Assembly (NCBI GenBank): GCA_964571695.1
Contig: CAZNDG010000008.1
Coordinates: 1 to 64,000 of the forward strand
Direction of reading: 5' to 3'
Length of the DNA stretch: 64,000 bases
DNA from: UBA8958 sp964571695
Lineage (GTDB): Bacteria > Desulfobacterota > Syntrophia > Syntrophales > UBA8958
Translations under genes and position numbers: made by a program
In this document: piece by piece, positions 17,110 to 26,313 of the stretch
Numbering within the stretch: the first letter of the stretch is position 1
How the letters are laid out: every line of letters starts with the position of its first letter
The notes under the pieces: model-generated
What the model was told of the DNA's origin: nothing
Database searches by the model: none
Seen by the model: the letters and a program-made list of their open reading frames with translations, nothing else

Positions 17110-19023
17110 ATGAAGCATATCATCCTCGGCACCGCCGGCCATGTGGATCACGGTAAGACCTCACTGGTCAAGGCCCTGACGGGCATCGACACCGACCGTC
17201 TCAAAGAGGAGAAGGAGCGGGGGATTACCATCGAACTGGGTTTTGCCGCCCTGCGACTGCCGGGAGGGATGACGCTGGGCATCGTGGACGTCCCGGGCCA
17301 CGAACGGTTTATCAAGAACATGGTGGCCGGGGCCTCCGGCGTCGATCTCCTCCTCCTCGTCATTGCGGCCGATGAAGGGGTCATGCCCCAGACCCGGGAG
17401 CATCTCCATATCTGCACCCTCCTGGGGATTCGCCGGGGTCTCGTGGCCCTCACCAAGATCGACATGGTGGACGAGGACTGGCTGGCCCTGGTCCGGGACG
17501 ACGTCCAGGACTATCTCCAGGGGACCTTCCTCGCCGGGGCGCCGGTCGTTCCCGTGTCGGCGGTGACCGGGGCGGGATTGACGGAACTGGTGGCCGCCCT
17601 CGACGCCCTGGCGGCGACGGTGGGGGAAAAGAGGGATCACGGCGTCTTCCGTCTGCCCGTGGACCGGGTGTTTTCCATGCGGGGCTTCGGCACCGTGGTT
17701 ACGGGCACCCTTATCTCCGGAGCAGTGGGCGTGGGCGACGAAATCGAACTTCTTCCCTCGGGCCGGCAGGCCAAAATCAGGACCATTCAGGTCCATAATC
17801 AGGGGGTGGAGCGGGCGGAGGCGGGTCAGCGGACGGCGATCAACCTCCAGGGGGTGGACCGGGCCGCCGTGGAGCGCGGTGAAGTAATGATCCGGCCGGG
17901 GACCGTTACGGTTTCCCGGCGTCTCGACGTGCTCCTGAACTACCTGGAGAGCAATGAAAAGGCCCTGAAAAACCGGAGCCTCGTCCGGTTCCACGTGGGC
18001 ACCCGGGAGAACATCGGCCGGATCATCATCCTGGACCGGGATGAGGCTCTCCCCGGAGCAGGGGTCAACGGCCAGATGATCTTCGCGGAGCCGGTGGTGG
18101 TCATGGCGGGGGATCACTTTGTTGTCCGGAGCTATTCGCCCATCACCACCACCGGCGGCGGGATCGTCCTCGATCCCCTGCCCCGGAAGCACAAACGGAT
18201 GCAGGCGGCGGTAGGGGAAGAGTTCCGCCTGCTGGCCGCGGGAACGGAAGAGCAGCGGGTAGGCGTCATTGTCGCCCGGGCGGGTTCCGAGGGGGTTAAT
18301 ATTCCTCGCCTGGTCATGCGGACCGGCCTGGCGGAGAGCCGCCTGCGGAAAATCATCGACGTTATGCTGAACGCCCGGCAGGTCGTCCTGCTGGATTCGG
18401 AAACCCTCCTCGTCGTTTCCGCCGCCGCCTATGCCTCCCTGCAGGAGCAACTCCTCCGGAAGCTTGGCGGTTATCACGAGAAGAACCCCCTCCGGGAGGG
18501 GATGCAGAAAGAGGAGCTGCGGATGAATATCGGCGTCTTCATCCAGGCGAAGCTCTTTAACAAGGCCCTCAAGGATCTGGAGAAGGGCGGTAAGGTGGTC
18601 CTGGAGCGGGAGGCGGTGCGGCTGCCGGAGCATCGGGTCCGGTTGGAGGAGGATCTGGAAACCCTCAAGGGGCGGATCCTGGAGTTGTATCTCCAGGCCG
18701 GTCTCACCCCGCCGACGATCCGGGAGGTTTACGGGCGGTTCCCCGACCGGGCCAAGGACGTGGACAGCGTCCGGATGCTCCTGCTCCGGGAGGGGAAACT
18801 CGTTAAGGTTAACGAAGATCTCCTCTACCACCGGGCCGTCCTGGACAAACTCCAGGAAGACTACCGGGAGATGCTGCTCCGGGACGGCCGGGCGACGCCC
18901 GTTACCTTCAAGGAACTGACGAACCTGAGCCGCAAATTCATCATCCCCCTGATGGAGTATTTCGATACGGCAAAGCTGACGGTGCGCTCCGGGGATTACC
19001 GCCTTCTGAGGGAAAAGCGATGA
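17110..19023 (+). CDS. selB: Selenocysteine-specific elongation factor SelB
   Basis: A 637-residue GTPase that carries Sec-tRNA to UGA codons marked by a SECIS hairpin. G1 is GTAGHVDHGKTSL (residues 7-19), G3 is DVPGHERF and G4 is TKID, followed by EF-Tu-like domains 2 and 3. The C-terminal 250 residues are winged helices that bind SECIS RNA. The ATG at 17110 has AAGGA upstream and gives the standard N-terminus (MKHIILGTAGHVDHGKT). The 348 bases upstream hold no gene; no selC tRNA is seen. It overlaps fdhD by four bases (ATGA). Confidence 0.96.
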   Translation: MKHIILGTAGHVDHGKTSLVKALTGIDTDRLKEEKERGITIELGFAALRLPGGMTLGIVDVPGHERFIKNMVAGASGVDLLLLVIAADEGVMPQTREHLHICTLLGIRRGLVALTKIDMVDEDWLALVRDDVQDYLQGTFLAGAPVVPVSAVTGAGLTELVAALDALAATVGEKRDHGVFRLPVDRVFSMRGFGTVVTGTLISGAVGVGDEIELLPSGRQAKIRTIQVHNQGVERAEAGQRTAINLQGVDRAAVERGEVMIRPGTVTVSRRLDVLLNYLESNEKALKNRSLVRFHVGTRENIGRIIILDRDEALPGAGVNGQMIFAEPVVVMAGDHFVVRSYSPITTTGGGIVLDPLPRKHKRMQAAVGEEFRLLAAGTEEQRVGVIVARAGSEGVNIPRLVMRTGLAESRLRKIIDVMLNARQVVLLDSETLLVVSAAAYASLQEQLLRKLGGYHEKNPLREGMQKEELRMNIGVFIQAKLFNKALKDLEKGGKVVLEREAVRLPEHRVRLEEDLETLKGRILELYLQAGLTPPTIREVYGRFPDRAKDVDSVRMLLLREGKLVKVNEDLLYHRAVLDKLQEDYREMLLRDGRATPVTFKELTNLSRKFIIPLMEYFDTAKLTVRSGDYRLLREKR

Positions 19024-19772
19024 ACGGCGGGGACCTCTACCCGGCGGGGACCGAGAGATGTTCCGTCCGTTCCTTTACCGGTGGCTCATGGAGGGATATG
19101 GAAGCGGCGGTCGTCCGGGAGGTTTCCCTGGATGTTTGTCTCAACGGCCGGAAACTGGCGGCCATCGCCTGCGCGGGCCTGCACCTGGAGGAACTGGCCG
19201 TGGGCTGGCTCCGGAGCGAAGGGATAATCCGGAGCGCCCGGGAGATCGCCGCCGCGACCGCGGGCCGGGAGGGAGGATTGGTGGATGTCCGGACCACCGC
19301 CGGCTGGTCCGGCGCCGGCCCGAGCGGGGATCCGGAGCCGCTGCCGTTGCCGGCGGCCGGAGCCGCGACGGTTTCGCCGGAGCGGATCTTCACCCTCATG
19401 GGGCAGATGGTGGACGCCGCGGACATCCACCGCCGCTCCCGGGGGACCCACGGCGCCGCCCTGGCCGGCGCGGCGGGGATCATTGCGGTCCGGGAAGACA
19501 TCGGGAGGCACAACTGTCTCGACATGCTGAGCGGTTACGCCCTCCTGAGCGGTATCGCCGGCGCGGATAAAATGATCCTGAGGACCGGTCGGGTTTCCTC
19601 GGATATTGTCATCAAGATCTGGCGGATGGGCGTCCCGGCGGTGATCTCCCTTTCGGTGCCGACGGCCCTGGCCGTCCGGATCGCCGAGCGGGCGGGCATC
19701 ACCCTGGTGGGCGCCGTCCGGGCGCCGTCCCTGACGGTTTACACACATCCGGAACGGGTGGGAGGAGCATGA
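19020..19772 (+). CDS. fdhD: FdhD-like formate dehydrogenase accessory protein lacking the CxxC motif
   Basis: 250 residues. FdhD passes sulfur from IscS to the molybdenum cofactor of formate dehydrogenase. Family motifs are present: LHLEELAVGWLRSEGII (near 59-75), RGTHGAAL, the GREDVGRHN-type VREDIGRHNCLDML, TGRVSSDIV and a GITLVG-type C-terminus. The CxxC pair that normally precedes the GGxHAAAL motif is missing; that stretch is Gly/Pro/Ala-rich instead. Coupling to selB by an ATGA overlap fits supply of Se-containing formate dehydrogenases. It also overlaps the next gene by ATGA. Confidence 0.88.
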   Translation: MNGGDLYPAGTERCSVRSFTGGSWRDMEAAVVREVSLDVCLNGRKLAAIACAGLHLEELAVGWLRSEGIIRSAREIAAATAGREGGLVDVRTTAGWSGAGPSGDPEPLPLPAAGAATVSPERIFTLMGQMVDAADIHRRSRGTHGAALAGAAGIIAVREDIGRHNCLDMLSGYALLSGIAGADKMILRTGRVSSDIVIKIWRMGVPAVISLSVPTALAVRIAERAGITLVGAVRAPSLTVYTHPERVGGA

Positions 19773-20746
19773 AAAAAAATATCTATATCAGAGACATCAA
19801 ACCGGGGGAAAAGATCTACGACTTCTTTTTCGTGACGGAAAAGAACCTGGCCTATTCCCAGAAAGGCGCTCCCTACCTGAACCTGCGCCTCAAGGATAAG
19901 ACGGGGGAGTTGGACGGCAAGGTGTGGGACAACGTCCCGGATCTGGACCAGGCCTTCCGGAAGGGCGATTTCGTCTATCTCCAGACCCGGGCGGTGCAGT
20001 ATAAAAACGCCATCCAACTGGCCGTAATGAGCGCCCGCCGGGCCGCCCCCGAGGAGATCGATGCGGCGGAATTCTTTCCCGTGGCCAAGGAAGAGCCGGA
20101 ACGGATGTTCCGTGAACTGGAGTCGTTTGCCGACCGGGTGAAGACGCCGGCGCTCCGGGATCTTCTCCAATCCTTCCTGGCCGATGAGGAGATCGCCGGT
20201 CTCCTCCGGCGCGCCCCCGCCGCCAAGGGGTTTCACCATGTCTATATCGGCGGTCTGCTCGAACACACGCTGTCGGTGGTGCGGATCCTGGATCTGCTGA
20301 GCGGCCACTACGCGGGGCTCAACCATGACCTCCTCATCGCGGGCGGGATACTGCACGATATCGGCAAGATCTACGAGTATTCCTACGACGGCCTCATCGA
20401 CTACACCGATGAGGGGCGCCTCATCGGCCACATCGTCATGGGGGTGGAGATGGTGGACCGCAAGATAGCGGCGCTTCCCGATTTTCCGGCGCAACTGGCC
20501 ATGGAACTGCGTCATGTCCTTTTGAGCCATCACGGCGTCCTGGAGTTTGGCTCCCCGAAGCGGCCCAAGACCCTGGAGGCCCTCCTCGTCCACTATGTGG
20601 ATGATCTGGACGCCAAGATCAACGCCATGCAGACCTTCGTTGCCGGTGACGGCAACGAGGATTCGGATTGGACCCCCTTCCACCGCCTCCTCGAACGCTA
20701 CCTATACAAGGGAAAGAACGCGGGACGGGGGGAAGGTGCGACCTGA
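19769..20746 (+). CDS. OB-fold/HD-domain 3'-5' exoribonuclease, YhaM-like
   Basis: 325 residues. Residues 1-90 form a tRNA-anticodon-type OB fold (LNLRLKDKTGELDGKVWD). Residues 150-300 form an HD domain with HHVYIGGLLEHTLSVV and GGILHDIGKI, whose His and Asp pairs bind metal. This order is that of Bacillus YhaM, a 3'-5' exonuclease acting on RNA and single-stranded DNA. The start overlaps the fdhD stop (ATGA), so it belongs to the selB operon, though no functional link is known. Confidence 0.88.
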   Translation: MKKNIYIRDIKPGEKIYDFFFVTEKNLAYSQKGAPYLNLRLKDKTGELDGKVWDNVPDLDQAFRKGDFVYLQTRAVQYKNAIQLAVMSARRAAPEEIDAAEFFPVAKEEPERMFRELESFADRVKTPALRDLLQSFLADEEIAGLLRRAPAAKGFHHVYIGGLLEHTLSVVRILDLLSGHYAGLNHDLLIAGGILHDIGKIYEYSYDGLIDYTDEGRLIGHIVMGVEMVDRKIAALPDFPAQLAMELRHVLLSHHGVLEFGSPKRPKTLEALLVHYVDDLDAKINAMQTFVAGDGNEDSDWTPFHRLLERYLYKGKNAGRGEGAT

Positions 20747-20764
20747 ATGGTTCGCGGGGAAGGC

Positions 20765-21082
20765 TTAAGCCGTGAAGGTCTTCAGAATCAGGAGGATAAG
20801 GGCGGCGAGGGCGAACAGGAACCCGACGATCACCATCCGGCGCCGCCGCAGGAAAAGGAGGACCTGATCTTTGTCGGCCAACTCACCACTGAAGTCGAAG
20901 AGGAAGGCGGTAAACAGATAGAGGAGTAAAATCGGCAGGCCGTAGATGATCGTAAGCGGCAGGGCCAGGGACCCCCGGCCGGCCCAGTGATGGGCCAGTT
21001 CTTTCGGGAACCCGGACAGGAGGAGGATCGCCGCCAGAATCCAGAGCCCGAGATATAGGATATAGAGATGCCGCCGCTTCAT
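20765..21082 (-). CDS. Small membrane protein of unknown function
   Basis: 105 residues with three predicted helices: YILYLGLWILAAILLLSGF, ALPLTIIYGLPILLLYLFTA and MVIVGFLFALAALILLIL, with an RRRRM patch before the last. No family recognised. The ATG at 21082 opens with MKRRH; a longer frame to 21181 covers the efp promoter and is unlikely. It converges with the YhaM-like gene (18-base gap) and diverges from efp. Confidence 0.6.
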   Translation of the reverse strand: MKRRHLYILYLGLWILAAILLLSGFPKELAHHWAGRGSLALPLTIIYGLPILLLYLFTAFLFDFSGELADKDQVLLFLRRRRMVIVGFLFALAALILLILKTFTA

Positions 21083-21174
21083 GATGGTCTCTAAATATGC
21101 ACTTTCGGTTCGGAGGTCAAACGATTTCTTTTGCGGCGACTCCGGGGCAAAGATTGCCCAGGAGTCGAATTTCT

Positions 21175-21203
21175 TTGACATAAACGGGAAAATAAATTAT
21201 GAG
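21175..21203 (+). promoter_or_regulatory. Sigma-70-type promoter upstream of efp
   Basis: TTGACA (21175-21180), a 17-base spacer and TATGAG (21198-21203), about 105 bases before the efp start. The -35 is perfect and the -10 matches four of six positions. Confidence 0.55.
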
Positions 21204-21307
21204 GTCCTCCTCAGTTTGAAATCAAAAAAAAGGGAAAGAGAACGGAAATGGGGGCGAAAGGGGACTTGTCGCCGCCGCCGCCGGGCTGATTCCCAAAGGG
21301 GTAGCGG

Positions 21308-21871
21308 ATGTATTCAGCGAGCGATTTGAGAAAAAACCTGCGGATCAAAATAGACGATGAACCTTACGTCGTCACGGAATTCAATTTCACCAAGCCGGGG
21401 AAGGGACAGGCCCTCTACCGGTGCAAACTGAAAAACATGATCAGCGGCGCCCAGTTCGAACGTACCTTCCGGTCCGTGGACAACTTCGAAGCGGCGGATC
21501 TCCAGGAAAAGAAGATGCAGTACCTCTACGAGCAGGAGGGCAAATACTGCTTCATGGACAACGAGACTTACGAACAGGTCCTCCTTTCGGAGGATCAGGT
21601 GGGTGATGCCCGGAACTACCTTATCGAGAATATCGAGGTGGAGATCCTCCTCTTTGAGGATCGTCCCCTGGGGGTGAGCCTGCCCAATTTCGTGGATTTC
21701 ATCGTCACCAAGGCGGAGCCCTGGGCCCGGGGCGACAGTGTTTCGGGGAACACCAAACCGGTGACGGTCCAGACCGGTTATGTCCTCCAGGTGCCCCCTT
21801 TTATCGAAGAGGGGGAAAAGATCCGCGTGGATACCCGCACCGGGGAATATCTCACCCGGGTCAAGGACTGA
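21308..21871 (+). CDS. efp: Translation elongation factor P
   Basis: 187 residues; helps the ribosome make Pro-Pro bonds. The KOW-like domain I holds the loop TKPGKGQA with Lys32, the residue that EpmA lysylates in E. coli. Two OB domains follow, ending IRVDTRTGEYLTRVKD, the typical EF-P C-terminus. GGGGTAGCGG lies just before the ATG. The lysyl-transferase gene epmA follows 66 bases downstream, which supports modification at Lys32. Confidence 0.96.
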   Translation: MYSASDLRKNLRIKIDDEPYVVTEFNFTKPGKGQALYRCKLKNMISGAQFERTFRSVDNFEAADLQEKKMQYLYEQEGKYCFMDNETYEQVLLSEDQVGDARNYLIENIEVEILLFEDRPLGVSLPNFVDFIVTKAEPWARGDSVSGNTKPVTVQTGYVLQVPPFIEEGEKIRVDTRTGEYLTRVKD

Positions 21872-21937
21872 AGATTCCTCCTGGCTATCGCCGCGGCAAG
21901 GAAGGGATGGCCCCGTTCCTCTTCGTGAGGGGTTGTC

Positions 21938-22861
21938 ATGCATGAGCCCTGGCCCCTGGTCAAGAAACGGCGCACCTTGGCGCTCCGGGCCCGGATCGTG
22001 GGGGAGTTGCGCCGCTTCTTTGCCGCCCGCGATTACCTGGAGATCGAAACCCCCTGCCTGATTCCCGCCCCGGCGCCGGAATTCCATATCGATACCATGG
22101 CCTGCGAAGGCTGGTTCCTCCATCCCTCACCGGAATTATGCATGAAGCGCCTCCTGGCGGCGGGATACGACCGGATCTTTCAGATTTGCCGGTGTTTCCG
22201 CAAGGGAGAGCGGGGCGCCCGCCATCTTCCCGAATTCACCATGCTGGAGTGGTACCGCCGGGAGGCGGATTACCGGGACCTTATGGTTGAATGCGAGGAA
22301 CTCCTCATCGAGGCGGCCGCCGCCCTCGGTTACGGCGACGTGGTGACCTATCAAGGCGAACCCCTCCGGCTCGGGAAACCCTGGGAGCGCCTGACCGTCT
22401 CGGAGGCCTTTACCCGTTTCGCCCCCCTGCCGGCGGCGGATGCCCTGGCCGGGGACTGCTTCGACGAGATCCTGGCGGTTTATGTGGAACCATGGCTGGG
22501 AAGGGGGAAACCGACATTTCTGTATGATTATCCACTGCCTTTGGCTTCCCTGGCCCGGGAAAAACAGGGGGAGCCCGCCATCGCGGAGCGCTTCGAATTG
22601 TACATGGCCGGCATCGAACTGGCCAACGCCTTTACGGAGCTGGCGGAGGAGAGGGAGCAGCGCCGCCGCTTCGCCCGGGAGGAGGAGGCGCGCCGCAAGG
22701 CCGGCAAACCTCCCTATCCTTCCCCGGATAAGTTTCTGGAATCATTGACTGATATTGGAGATGCCGCGGGGATTGCCCTGGGGGTGGACCGCCTGGTGAT
22801 GATCCTGGCCGATGCCCCGGATATAGACGCGGTGACCGCCTTCACACCGGAAACATTGTGA
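21938..22861 (+). CDS. epmA: EF-P lysine lysyltransferase EpmA (PoxA/GenX)
   Basis: 307 residues; a class II lysyl-tRNA synthetase catalytic core without the anticodon-binding domain. Motif 2 is FQICRCFRKGERGARHLPEF and motif 3 is GIALGVDRLVMIL; YMAGIELANAF is also typical. It activates (R)-beta-lysine and attaches it to EF-P. Its place beside efp supports the call. EpmB, the lysine aminomutase that makes beta-lysine in E. coli, is not in this window. GAGGGG precedes the ATG. Confidence 0.94.
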   Translation: MHEPWPLVKKRRTLALRARIVGELRRFFAARDYLEIETPCLIPAPAPEFHIDTMACEGWFLHPSPELCMKRLLAAGYDRIFQICRCFRKGERGARHLPEFTMLEWYRREADYRDLMVECEELLIEAAAALGYGDVVTYQGEPLRLGKPWERLTVSEAFTRFAPLPAADALAGDCFDEILAVYVEPWLGRGKPTFLYDYPLPLASLAREKQGEPAIAERFELYMAGIELANAFTELAEEREQRRRFAREEEARRKAGKPPYPSPDKFLESLTDIGDAAGIALGVDRLVMILADAPDIDAVTAFTPETL

Positions 22862-22881
22862 ATAGATTCCGAAAAGTCTTG

Positions 22882-22910
22882 TTGACAAGGGGCGGCTTTT
22901 CCTTTACAGG
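22882..22910 (+). promoter_or_regulatory. Sigma-70-type promoter upstream of tolQ
   Basis: TTGACA (22882-22887), a 17-base spacer and TACAGG (22905-22910) lie about 40 bases before the tolQ start. It separates the tol operon from epmA. Confidence 0.5.
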
Positions 22911-22949
22911 TAAGCCCCGAGTGCAAAACAACTTTTGGAGAGGACAAAA

Positions 22950-23699
22950 GTGAAAGAAATTCCTTATGTTGCTATGGCCGGGCTGGGAGGCCAATTTCAG
23001 GGAAGCGTCTTCGGCATGATCCTGGACGCGGGCCTGATGGTGAAATTCGTCCTCCTGCTCCTCCTGGGTTTTTCCGTTGTTTCCTGGGCTATCATCTGGC
23101 TGAAATACCGGACCTTGAGCAAGGTAAAAAAGGAAAATGACCAGTTTCTCGATGCCTATGTCAAGTCCACCCGCCTGGCCGATATCTTTACGGAAGCGAA
23201 AAAATTTCCCGAATCGACCCTGGCTGAGGTCTTCCGTTCCGGGTACGGGGAACTGGTAAAAATAACCAAGGCCGTTCGGGAACGGGTGGCGGGAAGAGAT
23301 TCCGGCCCCCAGGGCGAGCTGGTTTTCGAACTCAAGGGCCTGGACAATATCGAACGGTCGCTGAGCAGGGCCACGGGCAGCGAAACGGATAAACTGGAGA
23401 AGGCCCTGGGATTCCTGGCGACTACGGGCAGCGCCTGCCCGTTTATCGGTCTTTTCGGCACCGTCTGGGGGATCATGGACACCTTCAAGGATATCGGCGC
23501 CCGGGGATCCGCGACCCTGGCGGTAGTCGCCCCCGGCATCTCCGAAGCCCTGGTGGCCACGGCGGCGGGCCTCGCGGCCGCAATCCCCGCCGTTATCTTC
23601 TATAATTACTATACGAACCGGGTCAAGAGCCTGGCTATGGAGATGGACGCCTTTGCCACGGAACTGGTCAATATCATGGAGCGGAACTATTTCAAATAG
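22950..23699 (+). CDS. tolQ: TolQ-type proton channel protein
   Basis: 249 residues with three helices (near 25-48, 150-172 and 190-212). The conserved TolQ/ExbB regions are present: KLEKALGFLATTGSACPFIGLFGTVWGIMD-like sequence and ISEALVATAAGLAAAIPAVIFYNYY. With TolR it forms the inner-membrane motor that uses the proton gradient to energise the Tol system in outer-membrane constriction. GGAGAGG lies seven bases before the GTG at 22950; a TTG at 22935 overlaps that site and an ATG at 22974 is a further option. Confidence 0.92.
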   Translation: MKEIPYVAMAGLGGQFQGSVFGMILDAGLMVKFVLLLLLGFSVVSWAIIWLKYRTLSKVKKENDQFLDAYVKSTRLADIFTEAKKFPESTLAEVFRSGYGELVKITKAVRERVAGRDSGPQGELVFELKGLDNIERSLSRATGSETDKLEKALGFLATTGSACPFIGLFGTVWGIMDTFKDIGARGSATLAVVAPGISEALVATAAGLAAAIPAVIFYNYYTNRVKSLAMEMDAFATELVNIMERNYFK

Positions 23700-23711
23700 C
23701 GGGCGGGGACA

Positions 23712-24137
23712 ATGAGATTTTCGAGAAAACGCCGTTTCTTCGACAGCAAGCTTGTCGCCGAGATCAATGTCACCCCGCTGGTCGATGTGGTCCTGGTCCT
23801 CCTGATTATCTTCATGGTCACGGCGCCCATGCTGTCCATGGGGATCGATGTCAATCTGCCCCGGGTCAAATCCAAGACCATCGACGTCAATGAGGAGAAG
23901 CTCGTCCTGACGATCAACAAAGACCGGGAGATCTTTATCAACCGTACCAAGATCCTCAAGGAGGATCTCAAGGTGAAGCTGGAGAACATCTTTGCCGCCC
24001 GCCTCGACAAGGAGATCTTCCTGCGGGCCGATAAAACCGTGGCCTACGGCTTCGTGGTGGAGGTAATGTCGGAGATTCGCAAGGCCGGCGTCGATAAACT
24101 GGGCATGGTGACCGAAACCCCCGAGGAGACGAAATGA
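23712..24137 (+). CDS. tolR: TolR-type motor protein
   Basis: 141 residues, one N-terminal helix and a periplasmic domain. The motif EINVTPLVDVVLVLLIIFMV contains the Asp that conducts protons with TolQ. The C-terminal DKTVAYGFVVEVMSEIRKAGV is typical of ExbD/TolR. It starts 12 bases after tolQ and overlaps tolA by ATGA. Confidence 0.94.
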   Translation: MRFSRKRRFFDSKLVAEINVTPLVDVVLVLLIIFMVTAPMLSMGIDVNLPRVKSKTIDVNEEKLVLTINKDREIFINRTKILKEDLKVKLENIFAARLDKEIFLRADKTVAYGFVVEVMSEIRKAGVDKLGMVTETPEETK

Positions 24138-24859
24138 CGTCCCTGGATTACCCGGGGATGCGGGATCGCCGGGGCGATCGACTGTCCTGGCTGGTCATCC
24201 TCTCGCTTCTGGTCCACCTGCTGCTGTTGTCCCTGGCGATTTTTCTCCCCATCCGTTCCGCGACGCCCCGCTTCACCCTCGGTCCCGTCTATTCCGTAAA
24301 CCTGGTAAGTGTCTCCGACAGTATCCTGCGGCGCCAGCCGGCTGCGGACCCTCTCCAGGACATCGCCGGCGCCGTCCTGTCCACGGGGACCCGGGCGATT
24401 AAAAAATCAGTCCGGATGGAAGCCCCACCGATCAGAAGGGTGGATACGAGGCAGAATCTGCGCAATCCGGCGGTGGAGAAGCTCAAGAAAAAACTGGGCG
24501 ACAAGACCCCGGCGAGTGCCGAATCGACGTCTCCGGCCGCTTCCGCGGCGGCGGGAGGCCAGATGGACGACCGGCTGGCAGAGTACTACCGGGTTATCTG
24601 GTCCCGCATCAAAAGCCAGTGGGCATTGCCGGGCGGCATCAACCCCCGGAACGACGTGGAGGCCGTCGTCAACATCCGCATCCTGAAAGACGGCTCCATC
24701 ACCGGGATGACCTTCGAAAAAAAATCGGGGCTGGGATATTTCGACAACTCGGTCCTACGGGCGCTGAAGAAGGCCCACCCCCTGCCCCCGCTGCCGGAAT
24801 GGTACCGGGAGAACGGCTTGGAGATCGGGATCCGCTTCCTCTCGTCGGACCTGCGGTGA
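24134..24859 (+). CDS. tolA: TolA/TonB-like energy transducer
   Basis: 241 residues. One helix (19-41) anchors it. A basic, Ala/Pro-rich stretch (about 90-140) spans the periplasm, and the last 95 residues form a TonB/TolA C-terminal domain (IWSRIKSQWALPGG, VNIRILKDGSITGMTFEKKSG). The spacer is much shorter than in E. coli TolA (421 residues), so the reach across the periplasm is small. Its place between tolR and tolB favours TolA over TonB. Confidence 0.85.
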   Translation: MTSLDYPGMRDRRGDRLSWLVILSLLVHLLLLSLAIFLPIRSATPRFTLGPVYSVNLVSVSDSILRRQPAADPLQDIAGAVLSTGTRAIKKSVRMEAPPIRRVDTRQNLRNPAVEKLKKKLGDKTPASAESTSPAASAAAGGQMDDRLAEYYRVIWSRIKSQWALPGGINPRNDVEAVVNIRILKDGSITGMTFEKKSGLGYFDNSVLRALKKAHPLPPLPEWYRENGLEIGIRFLSSDLR

Positions 24860-24887
24860 TCGGGGGATAAAAGGAGATTCGGCAGGA

Positions 24888-26192
24888 ATGAAAAAAAAAT
24901 GTGAATGGCAAAAAATCCTCGCGGGGTTGCTGGTCCTGTTTTTTTTGTCTATCCCCGCAACGGGGTCGGCCAAGGTCTATATCGATATCGACGCCCCGGG
25001 CTTCCAGAAATTCCCCATCGCCGTGGATGTCTTTACCAAAGGGGGAGGAGGGGCGGACCAAGAGGTCAATGCCGTCTGGTTTCCCGACCAGATCTCCAAA
25101 TATCTCGACATGACGGGGTATTTCCGCATCATCCCCCGGAATGCCTTTCTTGAAGACCCCCAGAAAGACCGGACGAAGATCATCTTCAGCGACTGGCAAA
25201 CCATCGGGGCCGATTATCTGGTCAAAGGTCATTTCCAGTCCCAGAACCGGCGGCTGGCGGTGGAGATGCGCCTTTACGATACGGTGCGGGGAGAAGTGAT
25301 CCGGGAAAAAAAATATACGGGGCGAAGCGATGAACGGAAAGATATGGTGATCAAGTTTGTCAATGAAATCCTGCTCGCCCTGACGGGGGAACGGGGGGTT
25401 TTCAATACCAGGATCGCCTATGTCCTCAAGAGAGGGATTAATTCGGAGATCCAGACCGTCGGCTTCGACGGCGCCGGTCAGGAACGGGTCACCAATTACG
25501 GGTCGCTTACCCTGGCGCCGCGCTGGTCTCCCAACGGCCGCCATATCTCCTTCACCTCCTACAAGGACAACAATCCGGACTTCTATGTCCGGGACATGAA
25601 GACGGCCACGAGAAAGAAGGTCGCCGGTTATCCGGGGTTGAACCTTTCCGGGGCCTGGTCGCCCGATGGGCGCAAGATCCTGCTCACCCTGAGCAAGGAC
25701 GGCAATCAGGAGGTGTATATCCTGGATGTGGGGAGCGGTTATCTCCAGCGGCTTACTTATGAATACGCCATCGATGTCTCGCCGGTATGGTCCGCGGACG
25801 GCAAGAAGATCGCCTTCGTTTCCAATCGCGCCGGATCGCCCCAGATATATGTCATGGACAGTGACGGGAGAAACGTAAGGAGGCTGACCTATGAAGGAAA
25901 TTACAACACCTCCCCCTCCTGGTCTCCGAAAGGAACCCGCATTGCCTATGAAAGCACCGTGGGGGGCAATTTCCAGATCTTCACCATCAGCGCCGAAGGG
26001 GGGACGCCCCAGCAGTTGACTTCCCAGGGCGGCGAACATAAGCATCCCTCCTGGTCTCCCGACGGCAGATACCTGGCCATGACGGTAAAGAGCGGGGGGG
26101 TGAACAAGGTCGCCGTCATGAATGCCAACGGGACCAACCTGCGTATCCTCTGCGAGGGCTCCAACCCCGCCTGGTCTCCTTTTTTGGAATAA
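24888..26192 (+). CDS. tolB: Tol-Pal system protein TolB
   Basis: 434 residues. A signal peptide (1-28, ending TGSA) is followed by the TolB N-terminal domain (residues 30-165) and a WD40-like six-bladed propeller with repeated SWSPDG/AWSPDGR blades. Periplasmic; in E. coli it binds TolA and Pal in turn. AAAGGAG lies 17 bases and CAGGA five bases before the ATG. No pal gene follows. Confidence 0.95.
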   Translation: MKKKCEWQKILAGLLVLFFLSIPATGSAKVYIDIDAPGFQKFPIAVDVFTKGGGGADQEVNAVWFPDQISKYLDMTGYFRIIPRNAFLEDPQKDRTKIIFSDWQTIGADYLVKGHFQSQNRRLAVEMRLYDTVRGEVIREKKYTGRSDERKDMVIKFVNEILLALTGERGVFNTRIAYVLKRGINSEIQTVGFDGAGQERVTNYGSLTLAPRWSPNGRHISFTSYKDNNPDFYVRDMKTATRKKVAGYPGLNLSGAWSPDGRKILLTLSKDGNQEVYILDVGSGYLQRLTYEYAIDVSPVWSADGKKIAFVSNRAGSPQIYVMDSDGRNVRRLTYEGNYNTSPSWSPKGTRIAYESTVGGNFQIFTISAEGGTPQQLTSQGGEHKHPSWSPDGRYLAMTVKSGGVNKVAVMNANGTNLRILCEGSNPAWSPFLE

Positions 26193-26313
26193 TCCTCAAT
26201 CGATGAACAAGGAAAAATTAATTGTTGACCTTTGCCGCCCTTTTTGATTAAAAGGCAAAAAAACCGGCCGCTCCTGAGGCCATAAAGGCACTAAAATTAC
26301 GGGGGTATTTACC

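Noticed and set aside
17161..18831. 556-codon frame opposite selB
   Set aside because: Shadow of a high-GC gene; no conserved features.
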